From contig NZ_SNTY01000036.1 of assembly GCF_004377485.1 (NCBI RefSeq), positions 104,315 through 168,314 of the forward strand: DNA of 64,000 nt. Reading direction: 5' to 3'. Position numbers and translations under genes: made by a program. The notes below the pieces were generated by a model, which was not told where the DNA came from, did not search any database, and was given only the letters and a program-made list of their open reading frames with translations. Shown one piece after another: positions 37,473 through 46,213 of the stretch (position 1 is its first letter; each line of letters opens with the position of its first letter). Origin of the DNA: Alkanindiges illinoisensis. GTDB taxonomy: Bacteria; Pseudomonadota; Gammaproteobacteria; Pseudomonadales; Moraxellaceae.

Positions 37473-38216
37473 TTATTTAAAAATTCGCTTAAAAAATGCC
37501 AGCATAGCCTGACCGGATTGCTCGGCAGCCTGCGCGTTAAAGCCCAGATCAATGCCATTCAGGCGCGCACGGTCATCAGCCACCGGATTGGTAAAGCCAT
37601 GTTTGGCACCCGGATACACATCCACATGATAGCGCACTTGTGCTGCATCCATTTCCTGCCTGAACTGCTCCAGACTTTGCATGGAAACCATACTGTCTTC
37701 TGCACCATGTTCAATTAGCAGTTCAGCTTTTACCTGACCGGCTTTGGCAGGTAATTTAGGGCTTAAATTACCATGAAAACTCACCACGCCTTTGAGGTCA
37801 TAACCTTCGCGTGCCATGTCCAGTGCAATTTTGCCGCCAAAGCAAAACCCAATGGCTGCCATGCGGCTTGCATCCACTTCGGCTTGTGCCGCCAGAAAAT
37901 CAAGCCCGGCCTTGGCACGTTGCATCAGTAAATCTTGATTGGCCAGCAGGTCACTCATCCATTCATTGGCCTGGCTGGCCTGATCGGTCACTTTGCCATC
38001 ACCGTACACATCAATAGCCAGTGCCGCATAACCCTGTGCCGCCAGTTCTTCAGCACGTTGCTTGGGATAAGGGGTTAGCCCCCACCATTCCGGGCAAACA
38101 ATAATGCCGGGAACAGTACCGTTGGTTTCCTTCGGCAGTGCCAGATGTCCAACCAGCGTCGTACCTTCAGGCGAGGTATAGCGCACTTCATGTGAGTCAA
38201 TTGCAGGCTGTGCCAT
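37473..38216 (-). CDS. Dienelactone hydrolase family protein
   Basis: 247 residues. The catalytic set of dienelactone hydrolases is visible: Cys in GFCFGGKIA, the interacting Glu in CPEWWGLTPYPKQRAEELAA, Asp in EHGAEDSMVS and His in GAKHGFTNP. These enzymes open lactones or cleave esters, classically in chlorocatechol degradation. No aromatic-degradation genes are near, so the substrate is uncertain. It is a single cytoplasmic enzyme, upstream promoter in the 130-base gap before the monooxygenase. Confidence 0.9.
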   Translation of the reverse strand: MAQPAIDSHEVRYTSPEGTTLVGHLALPKETNGTVPGIIVCPEWWGLTPYPKQRAEELAAQGYAALAIDVYGDGKVTDQASQANEWMSDLLANQDLLMQRAKAGLDFLAAQAEVDASRMAAIGFCFGGKIALDMAREGYDLKGVVSFHGNLSPKLPAKAGQVKAELLIEHGAEDSMVSMQSLEQFRQEMDAAQVRYHVDVYPGAKHGFTNPVADDRARLNGIDLGFNAQAAEQSGQAMLAFFKRIFK

Positions 38217-38350
38217 TAAAGTTTCTCCACTAAGCTGTTTTTATTCAATAAAACTTGCAGCAGTGTAGCCAAAAAAACAGGGTAACCAGTACAGTTTAGA
38301 TGGCCTTTTTGAATTGAAAATGTTACCTTTGCCTGATGAGTGCCGTCTGG

Positions 38351-39853
38351 TTAGCTTTCAGCCACTTCACCGGCATGTTGATCCAGCAGGTATTCATTCA
38401 GGTTAAAATGGCTGAGTTGCTGGCGCATTTTAAAGGTTGTCCAAGGCCATACGGTGCTGTTACGGCCGTTACGGTCAATAAAATAGCTGCTGCATCCACC
38501 ACTGTTCCAGACGGTATTTTTTAAGGCATCCTGCACGCGACTGTTAAAAGCAGCAATACGTTCCGGGTCTGGTTCAATACTGCGAATGTCATGCTGGCGG
38601 GCTTGCCGGATCGCATCCATGATATAGGCCAGTTGCGCTTCAATAATAATAAATGCCGAGGAACTCACAGCAATATTAGGCCCAAACATCAAAAAGCCGT
38701 TAGGACAGTCAGCCACCATGGTGCCCATGTAACCTTCCGGACTGCCTTGCCAGACATCAGCCATATTTTGTCCGTGCCGGTTATAAATACGCTGGGCAAT
38801 CGGTGGCTCGGCAATTTCAAAGCCGGTTCCCAGAATAATCACATCTGCTTCAGTGCTGCTGCCATCTGCTGCAATCAGGGTATTACCGTGAATTTCCTGC
38901 AAGCCACTGGCAATGATCTCAACATTGGGCTGTGCCAGTGCCGGATACCAGTCATTGGATTGCAGCACGCGCTTGCAGCCAATCACATAATTGGGCGTTA
39001 GCTTGCGACGCAGGGCCGGGTCTTTAATGGCATAGTGAAGGTTAAAACGAGCCAATCGCTGGAACTGGCGCATGGCAGCGGGGCTTTGCATGCCGCCGTT
39101 TAAGCTTTCAAAAATCGCATAGACCGTACTGCGCATGGCTTGCTGGGTTAAGGGCAGGAAGCGGAATAACTGCTGTACAGGTTTAGGCAGGCTGCTGTCC
39201 ATTTTGGGCAATACCCAGTGTGGCGTGCGCTGAAAAACGCTGAGCTGTTTTACCCTGGGCTGGATCTGTGGCACAAACTGAATGGCCGACGCACCGGTGC
39301 CAATGACTGCCACCCGCTTGCCGGTTAAGTCAATGTCATGGCGCCAGCGTGAGGAGTGAAAAATCTCGCCAGTAAAGCTATCAATGCCTTTTACCTTGGG
39401 AAATACTGGCTCATGCATGGGGCCACAGGCCATGATCACAAAGCGCGCACAAAATTCACCCTGAGTGGTGGCAACCGTCCAGCAATCTGTGGTATCCGAC
39501 CAGTGTGCCGACAGCACTTCATGGCCAAAGCGCACATGCGGCATGATTGCATAGCGCTCGGCAGTATCTTGCAGGTATTGCTTGATTTCGGCCTGTCCGG
39601 CAAATATCCGGCTCCAGTGCGGATTGGGTGCAAAGGAATAGGAATACAGGCTGGAGGGCACATCACAGGCACAGCCCGGATAGGTGTTTTCACGCCAGAC
39701 ACCGCCCAGCTCAGCGGCTTTTTCCAGCAAAATAAAGTTTTCAATTCCGGCCTGCTTAAGCTGAATAGCTGCGCCAAGCCCGGCAAAACCGCCGCCCATT
39801 ATAATGACTTCGTAGCAAGGGTTGGCCGACAAGTTAGTAAAATTATTCATCAT
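38351..39853 (-). CDS. Flavin-containing monooxygenase, Baeyer-Villiger type
   Basis: 500 residues. The FAD motif IIMGGGFAGLGAAIQLKQAG is at the N-terminus, followed by the YPGCACDVPSSLYSYSF block, the Baeyer-Villiger fingerprint FTGEIFHSSRW-HD and the NADPH motif VAVIGTGASAIQFVP. Family members insert oxygen next to a ketone, or oxidise long-chain compounds; Acinetobacter's AlmA alkane oxidase belongs to the same superfamily but its N-terminal motif differs. The substrate is not evident. It starts at ATG 39853 after a GAGAGA. No partner esterase is linked apart from the dienelactone hydrolase next door. Confidence 0.9.
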   Translation of the reverse strand: MMNNFTNLSANPCYEVIIMGGGFAGLGAAIQLKQAGIENFILLEKAAELGGVWRENTYPGCACDVPSSLYSYSFAPNPHWSRIFAGQAEIKQYLQDTAERYAIMPHVRFGHEVLSAHWSDTTDCWTVATTQGEFCARFVIMACGPMHEPVFPKVKGIDSFTGEIFHSSRWRHDIDLTGKRVAVIGTGASAIQFVPQIQPRVKQLSVFQRTPHWVLPKMDSSLPKPVQQLFRFLPLTQQAMRSTVYAIFESLNGGMQSPAAMRQFQRLARFNLHYAIKDPALRRKLTPNYVIGCKRVLQSNDWYPALAQPNVEIIASGLQEIHGNTLIAADGSSTEADVIILGTGFEIAEPPIAQRIYNRHGQNMADVWQGSPEGYMGTMVADCPNGFLMFGPNIAVSSSAFIIIEAQLAYIMDAIRQARQHDIRSIEPDPERIAAFNSRVQDALKNTVWNSGGCSSYFIDRNGRNSTVWPWTTFKMRQQLSHFNLNEYLLDQHAGEVAES

Positions 39854-40123
39854 GTCTCTCAGGATTTATTATTCAGGTTCAGTGCAAAAGATATTAAAAC
39901 CCCAGCAGCGAAAAACATAGTGACATGGCTAATGGCATTCTTCAAAATCCGAAAGCATCGTTTTTAAGAGAAAAACGGCATTGTTTGCCAATTACATGCA
40001 GTATTATTGATAAAGGCGTCTTTTAGCTGCAAAGTTTCAGTAGAGAAATTTAATAATAAAACTAGGAGCAGTTAAATTTGCTATAAGAAGTTGAGAGCGA
40101 GGCGCTTAAAAAGTACAACTAGC

Positions 40124-40149
40124 AAAAAAGCGACCGAGGCCGCTTTTTT
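40124..40149. terminator. Terminator downstream of the DUF1328 gene
   Basis: AAAAAAGCG (40124-40132) pairs with CGCTTTTTT (40141-40149) with an 8-base loop, giving T runs on both strands. It lies 67 bases past the DUF1328 stop. The rest of the 39854-40215 gap is AT-rich with no gene recognised. Confidence 0.75.
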
Positions 40150-40215
40150 GTCTGGTTCACTGGATCATGTAAGACATGATCACCAAAACCTTTTGTTTTA
40201 CAGGAAATCTGCGGG

Positions 40216-40377
40216 TTAAGGCATTCTGCCACGGCTAACAAAGGCCACCACAGCCAGAATAATAGCCACAACCAGGAAGATAATAGCAAAGTCTTGAGAT
40301 AGACCGGCTACACCACCGAAACCTAACAAGCTTGCAATTAAGGCGATAACTGCAAAAATGATTGCCCAACGAAACAT
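40216..40377 (-). CDS. DUF1328 (YtjA-like) small membrane protein
   Basis: 53 residues beginning [20 protein letters not shown], then [20 protein letters not shown] and ending [10 protein letters not shown]. It has two transmembrane helices and matches the DUF1328/YtjA family, whose members are often induced by envelope or osmotic stress; the function is not known. GGAG sits 8 bases before the ATG. The 302 bases between it and the DedA gene contain no further gene that I can support. Confidence 0.9.
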   Translation of the reverse strand: MFRWAIIFAVIALIASLLGFGGVAGLSQDFAIIFLVVAIILAVVAFVSRGRMP

Positions 40378-40679
40378 GATGAATTCTCCATTTATAAAAT
40401 TTGTTTTTTTAATATAAGCGCTTAAAAAAATTGGGCTGTTTATTTTGTGTTCGGTTTTACACGCTTATGTTGCGCCTTGAAATAAACAGAAACATCCTGA
40501 ATTTTTAAATAAATATATTTATTATCAATGACTTATTTTAAATAATGGTTGAGTTAACTATGAAACAAAGCTTACAGGAGGTGAACACTTTGGGATAGCC
40601 GTTTGCACAGCTTAACCCAACTAAAATAATCCACCCACTGAGATACTGCTGAGCTTATCAGTTTTGTATCTAAATATGA

Positions 40680-41324
40680 CTAATTCTTTGCCTTGGGCTT
40701 ATTGTTTGGCCAGTACTGGCGCAGCATTTCCAGCACCGCAGGCAACATGCTAATGCCAATAATGGCAAAAATAACGTAGGTAAAGTTATCCTTGATTACC
40801 GGCAAGTTGCCAAAAAAGAAACCCAGCCATACAAATGACAAAATCCATGCAGCACCGCCAATCACGTTAAACATTAAAAAACGTGAATACTGCATATGGC
40901 TAACCCCGGCAATGAATGGGGCAAAGGTGCGGATAATGGGTAAAAAACGGGCAAAAATAATGGTCTTGCCGCCATGTTTTTCAAAGAACGACTGGGTTTT
41001 TAGCAAATGGTCGCGCTTGATAAAACGCAGGTTCATGCTAAATACACGCGGGCCAATGTAGCGGCCAATCTGGTAATTGAGAGAGTCGCCCATTACCGCA
41101 GCAATAAAGAGCAGGATGCTGAGCAATACCGGATCCATTGCACCCGTGGCAGCAATGGCACCAGCCGCAAACAGCAGGCTGTCACCGGGAAGCAGTGGCA
41201 TGACCACCAGGCCGGTTTCCACAAAAATAATTAAAAACAGGATGGCATAAACCCAGGTGCCGTAATCACGAACAAATTCAAGCAGGTGCTGGTCAACATG
41301 CAGGATAAAATCAATCAGTTCCAT
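40680..41324 (-). CDS. DedA-family membrane protein
   Basis: 214 residues with about five hydrophobic segments. The DedA/VTT core is clear: PLLPGDSLLFAAGAIAATGA, YQIGRYIGPRVF, FFEKHGGKTIIFARFLPIIR and TFAPFIAGVSHMQYSRFLMF. The Glu-x-Gly start (FVETGLVVMPLLPGDS) and Arg residues implicated in proton-coupled transport are retained. DedA proteins recycle undecaprenyl phosphate or other phospholipids across the inner membrane and support resistance to cationic peptides. It is a single gene. Confidence 0.92.
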   Translation of the reverse strand: MELIDFILHVDQHLLEFVRDYGTWVYAILFLIIFVETGLVVMPLLPGDSLLFAAGAIAATGAMDPVLLSILLFIAAVMGDSLNYQIGRYIGPRVFSMNLRFIKRDHLLKTQSFFEKHGGKTIIFARFLPIIRTFAPFIAGVSHMQYSRFLMFNVIGGAAWILSFVWLGFFFGNLPVIKDNFTYVIFAIIGISMLPAVLEMLRQYWPNNKPKAKN

Positions 41325-41523
41325 TTAGGCGGTATCAGGCAAAATTTGCAACAAATGCTAACAATAGTCTGCCGGACTGTCATTAGCTTGTCTGGGGGAA
41401 TACAAAATAAATAAGACTGGCTTAATCCTGAGCATCGTTAGGATTTAAGCTGAACAGAAAACTCAGTGATTAGTGAATGTTTTAATGGTCTGATTATTGA
41501 GTAAAGATAAATCGCATCAACCA

Positions 41524-41557
41524 GCTATGGATCACGGTCGGCTATGAATCACGGTTG
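41524..41557. repeat. 17-bp tandem direct repeat at the 3' end of the first desaturase regulator
   Basis: GCTATGGATCACGGTCG (41524-41540) is followed directly by GCTATGAATCACGGTTG, with 15 of 17 identical. The second unit holds the stop codon of the minus-strand regulator, so the repeat duplicates the end of its coding frame. Confidence 0.6.
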
Positions 41558-42201
41558 GCCATGTGGCGTGAACCGGCAATGATCATGTGAATCATGTCAA
41601 CGGTTTGCGCCAGAATACGGTTCTGGCTGTCGCTATCCTGTTCCATGGCATTGGCACCCATGGCAAACACCAGCCGGGTAATGGCCTTGGCCACCAGTTC
41701 GGGCGCATACAACTGGTTGCCATGCAACTGTTCCAGCCGTACCAGATCTTCCTTAAGCTCAGTTTCAAAAAAACATAGCTGTTGTTCCACGGCCTGCTTG
41801 AAGGCTGCCGAGCCCACTTTTCCCTCACGCAATAACAGGGGCAGGTTGCCTTGTTCTAGCCGTAACTGTTCCATAAACACTTCCATGGAGCTTTGTACTA
41901 CGCTGCGCTCACGCGAGGCACGTTGCCGTGCTGTGCCAATAATGCTGCGTAAGGCACTACCAGCCTGTTCAATCAGGGCAATGGCCAGTTCATCAATATC
42001 CCGGAAATGCCGGTAAAAACTGTTGGGCGCAATGCCTGCTTCGCGCGCCACTTCACGAAGACTTAAGCTTGATACACTGCGGTGCGGCCCCAGTAGTTTT
42101 AAGGCAGCATCAATAATTTCTGCCCGGCTGATCGTTACCCGTCGTCCTTGTGGAGCACGGTTTTCCAGATCACCAGTGGTTGCAGCGGCAGGCAATGGCA
42201 T
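41542..42201 (-). CDS. FabR/DesT-like TetR repressor of desaturase module 1
   Basis: 219 residues from the ATG at 42201 (a TTG seven codons earlier is possible). The DNA-binding domain SLREVAREAGIAPNSFYRHF is nearly that of E. coli FabR, which senses the unsaturated/saturated acyl balance and represses unsaturated fatty-acid genes. The C-terminal part is helical. It is divergent from a ferredoxin-reductase and desaturase, with two overlapping palindromes between them. The ligand is probably a long-chain acyl-CoA or acyl-ACP by family analogy. Confidence 0.88.
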   Translation of the reverse strand: MPLPAAATTGDLENRAPQGRRVTISRAEIIDAALKLLGPHRSVSSLSLREVAREAGIAPNSFYRHFRDIDELAIALIEQAGSALRSIIGTARQRASRERSVVQSSMEVFMEQLRLEQGNLPLLLREGKVGSAAFKQAVEQQLCFFETELKEDLVRLEQLHGNQLYAPELVAKAITRLVFAMGANAMEQDSDSQNRILAQTVDMIHMIIAGSRHMANRDS

Positions 42202-42261
42202 AAATGACGGATTACTTAACAAGACAGTTTCATTATAAAGACAAAAAACCGAAAAAGATAA

Positions 42262-42287
42262 TATACAACTGTCTATACACCTGTATA
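42262..42287. promoter_or_regulatory. Two overlapping operators of desaturase module 1
   Basis: TATACAACTGTCTA (42262-42275) and TATACACCTGTATA (42274-42287) are offset by 12 bases; the second is a palindrome with arms TATACA/TGTATA around CC. Each has the core ACA-NN-TGT seen in FabR/DesT-type sites, with AT flanks. Located between the divergent regulator and reductase. Confidence 0.6.
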
Positions 42288-42323
42288 ATAACTAATCTGT
42301 ACTCAATTGATCAAGGTTTTGCC

Positions 42324-43511
42324 ATGCTTAATAGCCAGCCTGCTTCACCAGATATCTTGCCGTCAAGCTCCGGTGACTCAAGGACCGGGTTGGCGCTATG
42401 GCAACGCTTGCGTGGCTTTGCTGATATTGCCATGGATCCTAATGTGGTGAATTTCTGGGCTAGCAAGTTTAATCCGCTATGGTCGCTGGATCAGCCTATG
42501 GCCAGAATTGTGGGTCGTGAGGAAGCTGCCAGTAACAGTGTGACATTAATCCTAAAACCCAACCGTCATGTGGTGATACCGCAAGCTGGCCAGCATATAA
42601 GTGTGGCTACCGAGATTAATGGAGTGCGTGTTGCGCGCAGTTATAGTACCAGTCAGGTGCCTGAGCAGCCGGGCTTGCTGGCCATTACTGTCAAGCAGGT
42701 AGAAGGCGGACGTCTGAGTAACTGGTTGTGCCTGCAAGCGCGTGAAGGTGATGTGCTGTATCTGGGCCAGCCGTTTGGTGAGTTTCAGTGGCCTGCTTTG
42801 CAACAGCCTGTATTACTGCTGGCAGCAGGCAGCGGCATTACTCCCATGATCAGCCTGCTGCGCCAATATGCCCGGCAAGCGGCCAAGGGCGGGCTATTTC
42901 CCAGCAAACAGACCGTACAACTGCATTACTGGGTGCGCCGCCGTGAAGAAGCCTGCTTTATTCAGGAATTGCTGGCCCTGCCCAAAATCCAGCCCAATTT
43001 TTCCCTGCATTTGTATTTGACCCAGCAAGATCATACCCAGCAAGAGCAACGCCAGCCGTATGAGCGTAGTGGCCGGATTGAGGCCAGCCAGTTTGCCCAG
43101 CAGGAAGACCTGAAAAATAGCCATGTGCTGGCTTGTGGACCGGCAGGGTTTGTTGGTAGCGCGCAGCAAATATTGCAAGCCCAGGTGGCCTCGTTTCAGG
43201 CCGAAGCCTTTTCGCCACCGCAAATCCCTGCGGATGCGGAGGCCACAAAATGCAACACCGTACAAATCACCCTGCAACAGCAAAACCGTATTTTAACCGT
43301 GCCTGTTGGGCAGTCCATTCTGGCTGCGCTGGAAGCAGAAGGCATCAATCATCCCAGCGGTTGCCGTATGGGCCTGTGCAACACCTGTGCCTGCCATAAG
43401 GTTTCTGGCAGTACCCAGCACCTGATTTCCGGTGAATCTCAGCATGATGAACATCCAGCCTTGCGTGTGTGTGTGAGTCGTGCAAGCAGTGATCTGGTAC
43501 TGGACATTTAA
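42324..43511 (+). CDS. Ferredoxin-NAD(P)H reductase of desaturase module 1
   Basis: 395 residues from the ATG at 42324 (AAGG 9 bases upstream). The order is an FAD-binding FNR domain (PNRHVVIPQAGQHISVATEI, RSYSTSQVP), a pyridine-nucleotide domain (VLLLAAGSGITPMISLLRQY, LACGPAGFVGSA) and a C-terminal plant-type [2Fe-2S] ferredoxin (CRMGLCNTCACHK, distal Cys in RVCVS). It passes electrons from NADPH to the desaturase that follows 68 bases later. Same architecture as the gene at 59322, with longer N- and central regions. Confidence 0.93.
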   Translation: MLNSQPASPDILPSSSGDSRTGLALWQRLRGFADIAMDPNVVNFWASKFNPLWSLDQPMARIVGREEAASNSVTLILKPNRHVVIPQAGQHISVATEINGVRVARSYSTSQVPEQPGLLAITVKQVEGGRLSNWLCLQAREGDVLYLGQPFGEFQWPALQQPVLLLAAGSGITPMISLLRQYARQAAKGGLFPSKQTVQLHYWVRRREEACFIQELLALPKIQPNFSLHLYLTQQDHTQQEQRQPYERSGRIEASQFAQQEDLKNSHVLACGPAGFVGSAQQILQAQVASFQAEAFSPPQIPADAEATKCNTVQITLQQQNRILTVPVGQSILAALEAEGINHPSGCRMGLCNTCACHKVSGSTQHLISGESQHDEHPALRVCVSRASSDLVLDI

Positions 43512-43579
43512 ACCATTAGTGTGCCTTGGCCAAAAAGATTGCAACACATTAAACCAAATACAGAAGAGGACACTGTGCC

Positions 43580-44704
43580 ATGTTATTAAAAAAGCCCAAG
43601 TTCAAGTTACCCAAGAGCCAAAAGAGCCGTTCTTTAAATGCGGCCGAGCTGGACATGCTGGCGGCTGAACTGGATGCCTTGCGCGCGCAAACCCTGTCTG
43701 ATCTGGGCGAAGCCGATGCCAAATATATCCGCAAGATTGTGGCGTCTGTGCGCTATACCGCCATGGCCGGGCGTGGCTTATTGTTTCTGGGCTGGTTTCC
43801 ACCGGCATGGCTGGCTGGCACCACCTTGCTGGGTATTGCCAAGATTCTGGAAAACATGGAACTGGCGCATAACGTGATGCATGGTCAGTATGACTGGATG
43901 AATGATCCGGCCTTGCAGGGCAAAAGCTACGAGTGGGATACCGTGGGCACCAGCGACAATTGGCGTAAAACCCATAATTTCAAGCATCACACCTATACCA
44001 ATGTTAAAGGTATGGATGACGATGTGGGCTATGGCTTGCTGCGTATTTTTCCTGAACAACGCTGGCATCCGTTTTATCTGGGACAGCCATTGTATGCAAT
44101 GACGCTGGCCATGCTGTTTCAGTGGGGTGTTGCCATTCAGGACCTTGAAATTGGTAAATACCTGCAAGGCCGCATGAGCAAGCAGGAGTTTATGGCGCGC
44201 TGGCAGCCCACCCGGCAAAAGATCATGCGGCAACTGGTGAAGGACTATGTCGTTTTTCCAGTAATTGCCGGGCCGTCATTTTTACCGGTATTTCTGGGTA
44301 ACCTCGCGGCCAATGGCATGCGTAACCTGTGGACATTCAGCATTATTTTCTGTGGTCATTTTACTGAAGATGCCGAGCTTTTCCCCAAGGCAGTCGTGGA
44401 AAACGAAAGCCGGGGCCACTGGTATTATCGCCAGATTCGTGGCTCAAGCAATTTAAGTGGCGGCAAGCTGCTGCATTTACTGTCCGGTAATTTAAGCCAC
44501 CAGATTGAGCACCACCTGTTTCCAGATATTCCGGCCCATCGCTATGCCAAGCTTGCGCCTAAAGTTCAGGAAATTTGCGAGCGCTATGGGATTCATTACA
44601 ATACCGGCAGCTTTCGCAAGCAGTTTGGACAGGTGCTATGGCGGATTGTACGACACAGTTTGCCCAGCCAGCCAAAAATGGCACAGGTGGTGAAAGCGGT
44701 TTAA
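43580..44704 (+). CDS. Acyl-CoA/acyl-lipid desaturase, module 1
   Basis: 374 residues, membrane-bound. The three His boxes that hold the di-iron centre are complete: HNVMH, HNFKHH and HQIEHH, and GHFTEDAE follows the expected spacing. The protein introduces a cis double bond into saturated acyl chains, most likely delta-9, using electrons from the upstream FNR-ferredoxin. It is related to Pseudomonas DesB. Compared with the paralog at 60391 it shares nearly every His-box context, with divergence in the loops. It ends 38 bases before the convergent dadA-like gene. Confidence 0.92.
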   Translation: MLLKKPKFKLPKSQKSRSLNAAELDMLAAELDALRAQTLSDLGEADAKYIRKIVASVRYTAMAGRGLLFLGWFPPAWLAGTTLLGIAKILENMELAHNVMHGQYDWMNDPALQGKSYEWDTVGTSDNWRKTHNFKHHTYTNVKGMDDDVGYGLLRIFPEQRWHPFYLGQPLYAMTLAMLFQWGVAIQDLEIGKYLQGRMSKQEFMARWQPTRQKIMRQLVKDYVVFPVIAGPSFLPVFLGNLAANGMRNLWTFSIIFCGHFTEDAELFPKAVVENESRGHWYYRQIRGSSNLSGGKLLHLLSGNLSHQIEHHLFPDIPAHRYAKLAPKVQEICERYGIHYNTGSFRKQFGQVLWRIVRHSLPSQPKMAQVVKAV

Positions 44705-44742
44705 TCATTAAATCTGGGGAGCTACTTGGCCTTCTTTTGGCT

Positions 44743-45996
44743 TTAAAACCCGCAAAAGGCAAAGTCCACTTCCGGTTTTTGTCCAGCCACAATATCAGCC
44801 AGCGTCCGGCCCGAACCACAGGCATGCGTCCAGCCCAGCGTGCCGTGGCCTGTATCTAAAAATAGGTTGGCAATTTTTGAGCGGCCAATATAAGGCACAT
44901 TGGATGGGGTGGCAGGGCGCAAACCTGTCCAGTATTGCACCCGGTTTATATCCACTGCTTCAGGGAATAACTGCATGACGCGCCGGGTAATGGCTTTGCA
45001 GCGCACCTCATTGAGTTCGGTGCTATAGCCATTGAGTTCAGCAGTGCCTGCCACCCGCAAGCGGTCTCCCAGCCGGGAAAATACCAGCTTGAATTCATCA
45101 TCGGTCAGGCTAACACTGGGTGTTTTGTCCGCCTGAAGAATAGGAAAAGTGGCTGAATAACCCTTGGCGGGATAAATCAGCAAGTCCAGACCCAGCGGTT
45201 TAACCAGTTGCGGGCTATAACTGCCCAGCGCTAGCACATAGTTGTCAGCCGTTAAGGTTTGCTCACCCTGTTCATTACGGATGTTGACCCCGGTGATTTG
45301 CTGGCTAGTAGCCATTAAACCCAGAATGGTGGTGTTATATAGAAATTGCACGCCTTGAGCCGCACAGAGCTTGGCAAGGTTTTGGGTAAACTGGTGCGCA
45401 TCACCGGATTCATCGGCGGCGGTATAGGTGGCGCCAGCAATCTGGTGCTGGATGGACGCCAATGCAGGCTCCAGTGCAATCGCTTCCTGTGCGCTAATCA
45501 CATGGCGGTCACAGCCAAATTCACGCATAATTTTAGCGGGTTCGAGTGCTGCTGCAAATTCCTGTTCACTGGTATAAAAGTGCAAAATACCTTTGCTTAA
45601 CTCATCATAATGAAGGCCGGTATCACGGCGTAACTGTTGCAGGCTGGCCCGTGAATAGGTGCCCAGATTAACAATTTGAATAATATTATGCCGGGTTCGC
45701 TCTGGTGTACATTCCCTTAAAAACTGCATGCCCCAGCGCCATTGCAACAGGTCGGCGCGCAGGCGAAATAATAACGGCGCATCTTCTTTCATTAGCCATT
45801 GCAGTACTTTTTTGGGCGCTCCTGGATTGGCCCAAGGCTCGGCATGCGACACTGAAATCTGGCCGCCATTGGCAAACGAGGTTTCAAGACCCGCCCCGGC
45901 TTGCCGCTCAATCACCACAACTTCAAAGCCTTTTTGCCGTAAAAACCAGGCCGCAGTCACGCCAATAACCCCAGCACCCAGCACAATGATTTTCAT
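44743..45996 (-). CDS. dadA: D-amino acid dehydrogenase
   Basis: 417 residues. The FAD motif IIVLGAGVIGVTAAWFLRQK and the DadA signatures SFANGGQISVSHAEPWANPG, AGATYTAADESGDAHQFTQN and YWTGLRPATPSNVPYIGRSK, then LDTGHGTLGWTHACGSG are all intact. It oxidises D-alanine and other D-amino acids to keto acids, feeding electrons to the respiratory chain at the inner membrane. The alanine racemase dadX is not adjacent. It is a single gene; the 217-base gap before guaA presumably holds both promoters. Confidence 0.93.
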   Translation of the reverse strand: MKIIVLGAGVIGVTAAWFLRQKGFEVVVIERQAGAGLETSFANGGQISVSHAEPWANPGAPKKVLQWLMKEDAPLLFRLRADLLQWRWGMQFLRECTPERTRHNIIQIVNLGTYSRASLQQLRRDTGLHYDELSKGILHFYTSEQEFAAALEPAKIMREFGCDRHVISAQEAIALEPALASIQHQIAGATYTAADESGDAHQFTQNLAKLCAAQGVQFLYNTTILGLMATSQQITGVNIRNEQGEQTLTADNYVLALGSYSPQLVKPLGLDLLIYPAKGYSATFPILQADKTPSVSLTDDEFKLVFSRLGDRLRVAGTAELNGYSTELNEVRCKAITRRVMQLFPEAVDINRVQYWTGLRPATPSNVPYIGRSKIANLFLDTGHGTLGWTHACGSGRTLADIVAGQKPEVDFAFCGF

Positions 45997-46213
45997 TGGT
46001 TTGCCCTCCTGTCAGTGAGTGATGGCAGACATCAATCATCATTCAGACATGAACTAGATGTAGCATGAAACAGGCCAACACAGTGCTGTGGGACTGCTGC
46101 TTTTGGTAAGGCTTTGTGCGTGGCGCCCAAATTATGTGCCAAACCTTCGCGTCATCCAATAAAAATGCTAGAATAACGCGCTAAATTTTTCCTTTTATTT
46201 GAAGCCGCCTGCC

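Noticed and set aside
38351..39853. AlmA long-chain alkane monooxygenase
   Set aside because: Same superfamily, but the N-terminal motif and the FTGEIFHSSRW fingerprint fit Baeyer-Villiger-type enzymes better, so I did not give the almA name.
40560..40598. A consensus AGGAGGTGA sequence between the DUF1328 and DedA genes
   Set aside because: It lies inside a 12-codon + frame that ends in TAG at once, and no longer gene begins after it on either reading. Probably chance in an AT-rich gap.
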